Below, piece after piece: positions 57,070-64,000 of a stretch of 64,000 bases of DNA (position 1 is the first letter of the stretch; each line of letters opens with the position of its first letter). This DNA comes from Guyanagaster necrorhizus. Taxonomy: Eukaryota; Basidiomycota; Agaricomycetes; Agaricales; Physalacriaceae. The position numbers were made by a program, and so were the translations under genes. The stretch lies in contig NW_025064884.1 of NCBI RefSeq assembly GCF_019112545.1, positions 478,805 to 542,804 on the forward strand. The letters are read 5' to 3'. The notes below the pieces were generated by a model that made no database searches, was not told the DNA's origin, and was given only the letters and a program-made list of their open reading frames with translations.

Positions 57070-59898
57070 TGAGGTATTTCATTTGATGTTGAGTAACTGG
57101 TATAAGTCATCTAAGAATTTGGAGATGAATTGTGGTCCTCTGTCTGAAATTACTACTTGAGGCATGTCATATTTTGCATATACCTCATCATATAGTATTT
57201 TTGCCCATCCTTTGGATGTGAGTTCTGTTGAGCAGGTGATCAGAATGATCACCTTTGAGAAGCAACTATGATGATGATTGTGTCATAGCTATCACTTTTG
57301 GGAAGTCTGGTTATCATATCCACTGAAATGTGGATCTATGGTGACAAAGAGACCTCATTTGGGTAAAGTGGAGCCACTCTGGGTTGTGTTGAAGTCTTGT
57401 CTCATTGACAAACTTCACAAGCCTTGATGTATCAGGTGATATCATAGTTCATCTTTGGCCACCAATATTCTCTCAAGACTAATTCCTTTGTTTTAGCAAT
57501 ACCTGGGTGTCCAGCAGTTGCATGATCATGACAGGTGGCAATGATGTTGCCTCAAAGTCTCTGATCCCTTGGGATATAGATCCATCTATTGTAGCAGATT
57601 ATTTCCCCATCTTTCTTTAACCCCCTCTCATAATTGAGTGATGGAGCAATCCTTTGATCCTATTTATAGGGATTCTGAGTGGTGCTCTTGATGCATTCAT
57701 GCATCTCCTCTTCCATCAGCATGATCATTGCCCAGAAGTGTTCTGGTCATAGTAATATAACTTCTTTGTTGTTGTCTCCTCCTTGGTTGTGATCTGCCCT
57801 GCAGCTGAGGAAGTTGGCCTTCTTGTTTGCTGCACCAGCCTTATGGTGAAGCATATATTTATATTCAGATAGTTCCATGACCCATCTGGCTTGTCTGTGA
57901 TTAAGTTTTTGGAGTTGTCAGAAGTATTATAGATTTTGGTGATCAATCTAGATCTTGAAAATCTGATTAGCTCCAATGAGATAATGCCACCATTTGGTTA
58001 AAGCGAGCATTATAGTAAGGAGTTCCTTGTTATATATTTTATAATTCTGTTCTGTTACCATGAGTGCTTTTGACATAAAGTGACTAGTCACCATTTGCCA
58101 TCTTGTTCCTGTGAGAGTATAGCTCCAATAGCTCCTTCACTAGAGTCAGCCTCCACTCTGAACCTCCCATCCTGACTTGGTATGGCCAGGATGACATCTT
58201 TGGCTAGTCAGCATTTAAGGTTGTTAAATGCTGCTCATTGGAAAATTCCTCAAGTCCATGGGGAATTTCTGGTTAATTGTGTCATAGATCAGACTATTTT
58301 GCTGTAATCTCAGATAAATCAGTGATAGAAGTTGGTGAATCCAAGAAAAGATTGTAGTTTCTTCTTCTTTGTTGGTTCTGGCCATTCAGTTACTCCTGCC
58401 ACTTTAACAGGGTCCATCCTGATGCTTCCTTCACTGATAATGACTCTAAGGTATTTGGTTTCTAATACCTCAAATTTGCATTTTTCAGCCTTGAGAAAGA
58501 GTTGATATTTCCTCATCAAGGATAGTACCTATCATACTATCCTTTGGTGCTCCTCCTTGGTTTTGGATATAATGAGTATATTGTTCAGGTAAATCGTTAC
58601 CTTTCCTGTGGCAATGAGATCCTTGAAGATATCATTCATCATCCACTGGAATGTGGCTGGTGAGTTAGTGAGTCCAAAGAACATAACTGTCAGTTTGAAC
58701 AAACTGCAGTTGGTTTAAAAAGCAGCCTTTCACTCATCATCTTCTTTGATGCACACATTGTTGTACTCCCACTGAACATCCAGTTTGGTGTAGTACTTGG
58801 CATCTTGGAGTTTGTCTATTAACTCCACAATTAAGGGTAATAGATAACAATTCTTGATCATCATCTCATTAAGCTTTTGATAATCTTGTACTGGTCAGAG
58901 TTTCTCATCCTTCTTTTTAATGAAAAAGAAGGGTGATGCTATCGATGACTTTGATGGTCAGATTTTTCTGCTAGATAAGTTCTCCTTGAGGAACTTGTCT
59001 AATTCCTGTTGTTCGTTATTGCCCAGTGGATAGCATTTGCAATCTAGGTTGGCATTCGAGTTGAGGATTAGTTTGATGGCATAGTCTCAGGACTTTGCTT
59101 CAGATAGTTCATTGAAACTTTCTTTTTTGAATAAATCCTGATAGTCTTGTGTCTATTCAGATACCATTTCCTCAAATGTCCTTTCCTTCTTTCTGGCATT
59201 AGCTTTTGCTGCTAGATCATTAGCATGATGTATTGCTTGAATGCTAATGGCTCTTTGTAGATTGACAGCGAGAATCGTTTCACTGTCTTCCATCTCTTCA
59301 TTCCATTGGTCCTTGAGATCTTCATCCAGTAATTTGAACAGAATTTTCCAGCAACGACATTGAGTGAAAATGATGCATCCAGTTTTCCAATCGATTAGTG
59401 GATTATGTCTGATTAACCAATCATGTTCAAGGAACACTTCCTTGGTTCTCAGATTGGTTACAGCCAAATCAATTCATTCTGAGTGATCCCCAATAATGAG
59501 CCTGAGCTCTACATATTCAGTGATCAATCTGGCTTGATTCTTGATCTCATCCATATTATAGACTGGGATGGATGCCACTGTTGCTCAAGTGGAAAGTTTG
59601 TGCTTGTTGACAAAGGCTCAGTTGATTGAACTCTCTGTACAGCCACTGTCAATTAGAGCAGTGACTGCATGAGTAGATCAAGATGTTAATGTCTCAATCT
59701 GAGCCCTGGTTAATAAGTCTTGTTCTGAGGATTTGGACTGTCAGATGAATTTTTGTGATCCATGTAATTTGTCAAGCTATTCCAAGGCTCGGCACCATTC
59801 CACTGTTCATATTCCAGTGATTATTTTGTCAATCACTTCTTCAGCATGAGCTTTATGTACCCAATTCTTGAGCACTGCCCTTGCTGCTGCTTCATCCT

Positions 59899-60425
59899 TG
59901 TTAAGCCCAAGTTTCACGTAGCTATCAACACGTGATAAACAGTTTGGTACCTCACACTTCAGGTATGTTCGACTGAGTTCAAGAGTTAATAGCAGAAGTG
60001 AGTCAAGGCTCAAGTAGTAAGAGCTCGAGAGTAGTTTGGTGAAGATAAACTTTAGTTCGAGACTGAGGTATTACAGCGAGAACTAAGCTACTTAAATACT
60101 GTTCTGTTATTATACTATAAATAAATGCTTACAAAAGCTGTTGTCTTGCTGTTGTGCTGTTTCCCCTGCTGTTGCCAGTCTCTCCACAAAAGCTATTGTC
60201 CTGCTGTGTGCTGTTACTGCTGCACTGCAGTTAGAGGACAAAAGAGATATTGTCTCTCCCTTCACAGCACACAGCAATGCGATAAGAGAGTGACCAACTG
60301 GGTTGCTGAGCTAAGTGTTCCCATGGTCCTAAGCACTGGCCTAAGCACCCTGACCAAGCAAGGATAGAAGTCATTTCTGAGGAAAAAGAAAAGAAAATAG
60401 GAAGAAAATAGGAAAAATTATAACA
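59899..60425 (-). repeat. LTR B (3' LTR of element B)
   Basis: Inserted in the gag region of element A after ATCCT (59894-59898). Same layout and CTGTTG-rich block as LTR A. It has CpGs where LTR A has TpG or CpA (for example ACACGTGATAAAC against ACACATGATAAAC). Confidence 0.85.
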
Positions 60426-60462
60426 TTACCTCCTCCTTAAGACCATCGTCCCAATGGTTAAG

Positions 60463-60969
60463 TTATGGTAGACCCTCCTCCTTGGAAGGAGGTGGCCGAT
60501 CTGCTGGACCCATCGACATTTGGTTGCTAGGCTTCGAACGATTCGAAGGGGTGGTATATTGCTTTTCACTGTATGTCCCCACCATTTCTGGTTCATCTGT
60601 CCGACCACCATCTTCATCATCCTCTTCTACCTCCAGTTTGGTATCGCCTGGTCGGTTGAAGTTTCGGACAGAGCCATCTTTATTGTCCTCTTTGTCGACT
60701 CTGTTGATTCTGTGTTCGTAGTCGCAGATCGCTTCTTCTGCATTCATATACTTTTCATTGATCCATTGATTTGATTCTAGTTTATAGCCCTTCCAGCTGA
60801 CTAGGTAGTCAATGGTTGTTTTCATGCCCCCCTCTCGTGCTTTCACTTTTTGGTTTTTGTGGTTGAGCACTTCATCGACTTCATAGTGTTCTTCATCGTC
60901 GATGAGTTCTGGTGGAGGTGGAGGTGGTTGTTCTTCATTTGGGAAGGCTGGTGCCATGTATGGTGTCAA
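60463..60969 (-). pseudogene. Chromodomain end of the element B polyprotein
   Basis: 168 codons open: PPPPPPELIDDEEHYEVDEV, IDYLVSWKGYKLESNQWINE, then an unusually long Glu/Asp-rich and Ser/Pro tail (KLEVEEDDEDGGRTDEPEMV). Confidence 0.8.
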
Positions 60970-61434
60970 TAATATTTCATTAAAAACATCATAAATTCTC
61001 CAGATGGCTGGAAGTTTTAGTTTATATGTGGATTTGCTGATTTTTGTGACTACTTTGAAGGGGCCTGTCTATTTGTCTGCCAGTTTTTGTTTTGGTCTTG
61101 GCAGGTGGAGGTTCATAGTATCCAGCCAAACTTTGTCATTGGTTGAATATTCATGTGCGGCCCATCGGTGCTTGTCATACTGCTTTTTCATGGTTGAAGC
61201 AGTCTTTTTGAGGGTGGTCTTTGTTTCTTCATGGATCTTTGCCATTGTTGTTGCAAAGTCCATTGAAGCTGGTGTTGTTGTGTGGACCCATTCCATTTGC
61301 ACAACTGATGGGTTTCATCTATAATTCACAAAGAACGGTGTTTTACCTATTGTGGTGTGAATTTGGTTGTTGTGTTGGAATGCTGCTAGTGCTAGCCATT
61401 CTGTCCAGTCGTCTTGGCAATAACTGATGAAAAG

Positions 61435-61761
61435 TCATAAATACTTTTCAATTTCTTGGTTGGCCTGTGACATTTGGCCATCTGTCTGTGGGTGATATGC
61501 TATTGAGGCATTCCTTTTGATGTTGAGGAGTCGGTACAAATTGTCCAAGAATTTGGATACGAATTGTGGTCCTCGGTCTGAAATTACCACCTGAGGCATG
61601 CCATACTTTGCATAAACCTCATCTCGTAGTATCTTTGCCCATCCTTCAGATGTCAATTCTGTAGAGCAGGCGATCAGAATGATCACCTTTGAGAAGCAAT
61701 CGATGATGACGATGATCATGTCATAGCCATCACTTTTAGGAAGTCTGGTTATCATATCCAC
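61435..61761 (-). pseudogene. Integrase core of element B
   Basis: The D,D part of the DDE triad is visible (IIDCFSK and VISDRGPQF), then AYHPQTDGQMSQANQEIEKY. A stop follows at the C-terminal side, and the module to 61302 is in a separate frame. Confidence 0.85.
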
Positions 61762-61839
61762 CGAAATGTGGGTCCATGGCGATGAAGGGACCTCATTCAG
61801 ATGGAGTGGAGCTGCTCTGGGTTGTGTTGAAGTCTTGTC

Positions 61840-62040
61840 TCACTGCCAAACCTCACAAGCCTTGACATATTGGGTGATATCATGGTCCATCTTGGGCCAC
61901 CAATATTCCCTCAAGACTAATTCCTTGGTTTTAGCGATCTCAGAGTGTCTGGCGGTTGCATGATCATGACATGTGGTGATGATGTCACCCCACAGTCTTT
62001 GATCCCTTGGGATGTAGATCCATTCATCATAACGGATCAT
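61840..62040 (-). pseudogene. Integrase zinc-binding domain of element B
   Basis: H2C2-type finger: TTCHDHATARHSEIAKTKEL, then YWWPKMDHDITQYVKACEVW; the last Cys of CxxC is read as W-Q after a stop. Corresponds to the place where element P is broken. Confidence 0.75.
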
Positions 62041-62385
62041 TCCTCCTTCTTTCTTTAGCCCGTGCTCGTGGTTGAGTGATGGGGCAATTCTCTGATCTCA
62101 TTTATGGGTATCCCGAGTGGTGCTCTTGATGCGTTCATGCATCTCTTCTTCTGTCAGCATAATCATGGCCTGGAAGTGTTCTGATCATAGTAATACAACC
62201 TCCTTGTTGTCATCTCCTCCTTGGTTGTGATCCACCCTGCAGCTGAGGAAATCGGCCTTCTTGTTTGTGGCACCAGCCTTGTGGTGTAGCATGTATTCAT
62301 ACTCGGATAGTTCTATGACCCATCAGGCTTGTCTGCGATTAAGCTTTTGAGGTTGTCGAAAGTACTAGAGATTTTAGTGATCAGT

Positions 62386-62952
62386 TCAGATTTCGAAAGT
62401 CTGGACTGCTCCAATGAGATAATGCTGCCATTCGGCAAGGGTGAGCATTATGGCGAGGAGTTTCTTGTCGTAGATTTCATAGTTGCGCTCAGTTATGGTG
62501 AGCGCTTTTGATATAAAGGTGACTGGTCGCCATTTGCCCTCTTGTTTCTGTGATAATATGGCTCTGATTGCTCCTTCACTAGAGTCTGCCTCCACATGGA
62601 ACTTTCCATTCTGGCTTGGAATTGCCAGAATGACATCCTCAGCCAATTGGTGTTTAAGGTCATTAAACGCTTCCCATTGGGAAATTCCCCAAGTCCATGG
62701 GGAATTTCCAGTTAATTGTGTCATTGGCCTGACTATTTTGCTGTAATCCCAGATAAATTGGCGGTAGAAGTTGGTAAATCCTAAAAAGGATTGTAGTTCC
62801 TTTTTCTTGGTTGGTTCCGGCCATTTGGTTACTCCTGCTATTTTGATGGGATCCATCTGAATGCTCTCTTCACTGATAATAACTCTGAGGTATTCTATTT
62901 CTAATACCTTGAATTCACACTTTTCGGCCTTGAGAAACAGTCGATGCTTCCT
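62386..62952 (-). pseudogene. RT thumb and RNase H of element B
   Basis: Open across LFLKAEKCEFKVLEIEYLRV, FLGFTNFYRQFIWDYSKIVR, HVEADSSEGAIRAILSQKQE and TERNYEIYDKKLLAIMLTLA. The RT palm with YLDD is missing because LTR C interrupts it. The first few codons of the open frame come from LTR C. Confidence 0.88.
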
Positions 62953-63369
62953 TGTTAAGCCCAAGCATCATGTGAACTGATACACGTGATAAACAGGTGT
63001 TCCTTCGCACTTCGAGGAATCACCTGAGTTCACTATATGTATATCTGAACGGTGTGACCCAAGGTCAGATGTAGACTCGAGGTAGAATGGTATGTATAAA
63101 CTTTAGCTCGAAGCTGGGGTATACCAGCGAGAGCTACCGGTCTTAAATACTGTACAGGTGGTGCTAATAATACAACTACTTATTGTGTCGGTCTGTGTCC
63201 ATGGTGCCCATTGTCCTTGGGTATCGTTGTCGTACATAAAAGGACCATTGTGCGTTGGCGAGCATCGTTGTATCTAGGCGGCTCAGTTGTGCTTACTAAG
63301 CCCTTCCCGCGATCTCGTGCTGAGCGTAAATAGGAGTAAAAGGAAAGAAAAAGGGGAAAAATCATAACA
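62953..63369 (-). repeat. LTR C (3' LTR of element C)
   Basis: Same ends (TGTTAAGCCC...CATAACA) and AACTTTAGCTCGAAGCTGGG box as A and B, but about 100 bp shorter and without their CTGTTG-rich block. Confidence 0.85.
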
Positions 63370-63403
63370 TTACCCCCTTGTTTAAGACCATCATCCCGAT
63401 GGT

Positions 63404-63949
63404 TTAATTAAGGGAAAGTTCGTAATCATGTATGGCTGTGTCCGCATTCATGTATTTTTCGTTAACCCACTGGTTAGATTCTGGGCCGTAACCCTTCCAA
63501 CTGACCAGGTAGTCGACCGTTGTCGTCATCCCGCCCCCCTTCGCTTTGACGCGTCGGAGTTTGTGATTTAGGACTTCGTTGATTTCGAAGTGTTCTTCAT
63601 CGTCAATTAAGTCTGGCGGTGGAGGGGGTGGTCGTTCCTGGTTAGGAAATGCTGGTGTTATGTACGGGTTCAATAGGGTTTCGTTGAAGACGTCGTGAAT
63701 TTTCCAGGTGGCAGGTAGGCGTAGCTTATATGCGCCTGGGCCGACGGCTTGGATGACCGTGAATGGTCCTGTGCGTTTGTCATCAAGTTTCTTTTTGGGA
63801 CGTGGTAGGTGGAGGTTCGTTGTATCCAACCATACTTTGTCGTTTGGTTGGTATACATGACTGGGCTGTCGGTGTTTGTCGTAGTTTCTTTTCATTGTCG
63901 CTGCGGCCTTTTCCAGCGCAACCTTCGTCTCGTTGTGAACTTTTTCCAT
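63404..63949 (-). CDS. Gypsy pol 3' end: integrase C-terminus and chromodomain (element C)
   Basis: Open for at least 181 codons and continuing upstream of the first Met. Segments: KAAATMKRNYDKHRQPSHVY, KVWLDTTNLHLPRPKKKLDD, the GPF/Y module RTGPFTVIQAVGPGAYKLRL, FNETLLNPYITPAFPNQERP, PPPPDLIDDEEHFEINEVL, and the chromodomain TTVDYLVSWKGYGPESNQWV with NEKYMNADTAIHDYELSLN at the end. Chromodomains of this clade are thought to steer integration to heterochromatin, which fits the nesting seen here. Confidence 0.9.
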   Translation of the reverse strand: MEKVHNETKVALEKAAATMKRNYDKHRQPSHVYQPNDKVWLDTTNLHLPRPKKKLDDKRTGPFTVIQAVGPGAYKLRLPATWKIHDVFNETLLNPYITPAFPNQERPPPPPPDLIDDEEHFEINEVLNHKLRRVKAKGGGMTTTVDYLVSWKGYGPESNQWVNEKYMNADTAIHDYELSLN

Positions 63950-64000
63950 GTCGGCTGCAAAGTTTGATGAAGCGGGTGTTGTGGTTCGGAGACGATTTGT

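Larger units (their letters stand above)
55401..59898 (-). mobile_element. Chromodomain Gypsy element A, 3' part, minus strand
   Basis: 3' LTR 55401-55919 (519 bp; + orientation TGTTAAGCCC...ATTATAACA). Internal order on the minus strand: gag end (about 59480-59898), protease-like FLEHDWLIRHNPLIDWKTG (59153-59467), RT (about 58300-59100, with LFLKAEKCKFEVLETKYLRV), RNase H (about 57880-58260), integrase (56416-57600, with MAYHPQTDGQMEWVNQEIEK and LHLPRPKQKLADKQ) and chromodomain (VDYLVSWKGYGPESNQWVNK). Interrupted by stops and frameshifts; CpG-poor. Its 5' half must lie beyond element B. Confidence 0.88.
59899..62952 (-). mobile_element. Chromodomain Gypsy element B, 3' part, inserted in A
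   Basis: 3' LTR 59899-60425 (527 bp). Minus-strand pieces: chromodomain and tail 60463-60969; integrase C-terminal module 61069-61302; integrase core 61435-61761 (MDMITRLPKSDGYDMIIVII, VISDRGPQFVSKF); integrase zinc finger 61840-62040; RNase H and RT thumb 62386-62952. It is cut in the RT thumb by LTR C. A moderate number of stops; CpG intermediate between A and C. Confidence 0.9.
62953..64000 (-). mobile_element. Chromodomain Gypsy element C, youngest, continues past window
   Basis: 3' LTR 62953-63369 (417 bp) followed by an intact minus-strand pol 3' end (63404-63949 and beyond). CpG-rich like host genes and without stops in the visible frame, so recently inserted. It sits in the RT of element B after TTCCT (62948-62952). 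Confidence 0.9.

Noticed and set aside
43786..64000. CRISPR-like or satellite arrays in the right block
   Set aside because: All repeated sequence seen is explained by LTRs and retrotransposon internal regions with target duplications.

Overview
The window is a piece of a fungal genome, most likely an agaricomycete (Basidiomycota). The evidence is dense, intron-rich genes with about 50-nt GT..AG introns, several 8-10 nt microexons, a fungal DUF6593-type protein, tandem MFS anion-symporter genes, a GH71 alpha-1,3-glucanase, GUP1, and a terminal block of chromodomain Ty3/Gypsy retrotransposons with strong CpG loss. All exon boundaries were read by eye from splice signals and protein family conservation.

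Layout. 0-20.5 kb is a gene-rich metabolic/housekeeping segment: the 3' half of glutaryl-CoA dehydrogenase (+), a D-amino-acid oxidase (+), a DUF6593-like gene (-), a decayed cytochrome P450 (-), a cytochrome b2-type L-lactate dehydrogenase (+), a BRCT-containing family X DNA polymerase (+), an unrecognised membrane-ended protein (+) and NMN adenylyltransferase (+). 21.8-29.6 kb holds three tandem copies of an allantoate-permease-like MFS transporter on the + strand: a badly decayed copy, a broken copy with an internal deletion, and an apparently intact 14-exon copy. 29.6-38.8 kb is mostly gene-poor except for a bZIP factor of the ATF6/XBP1/Hac1 type at 33 kb.

38.8-43.8 kb: a GH71 gene (+) carries a small Ty1/Copia-type element (217-bp LTRs, gag zinc knuckle only, 5-bp target duplication) precisely inside an intron; a convergent GUP1 MBOAT gene (-) follows.

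43.8-64 kb is a retrotransposon graveyard. An old Gypsy copy on the minus strand (Q) has received two solo LTRs. Further right an older LTR was hit by a plus-strand Gypsy (P), which was hit by minus-strand Gypsy A, hit by B, hit by C: a same-locus nest whose other halves must lie beyond the right end of the window. CpG content rises with nesting order (almost none in P, some in A, more in B, normal in C), so the nest reads as a time series of methylation/RIP-like C-to-T decay. No novel defence or biosynthetic system is claimed. The most unusual observations are the microexon cluster, the intron-embedded Copia element with CpG loss in the flanking exons, and the dated nest.
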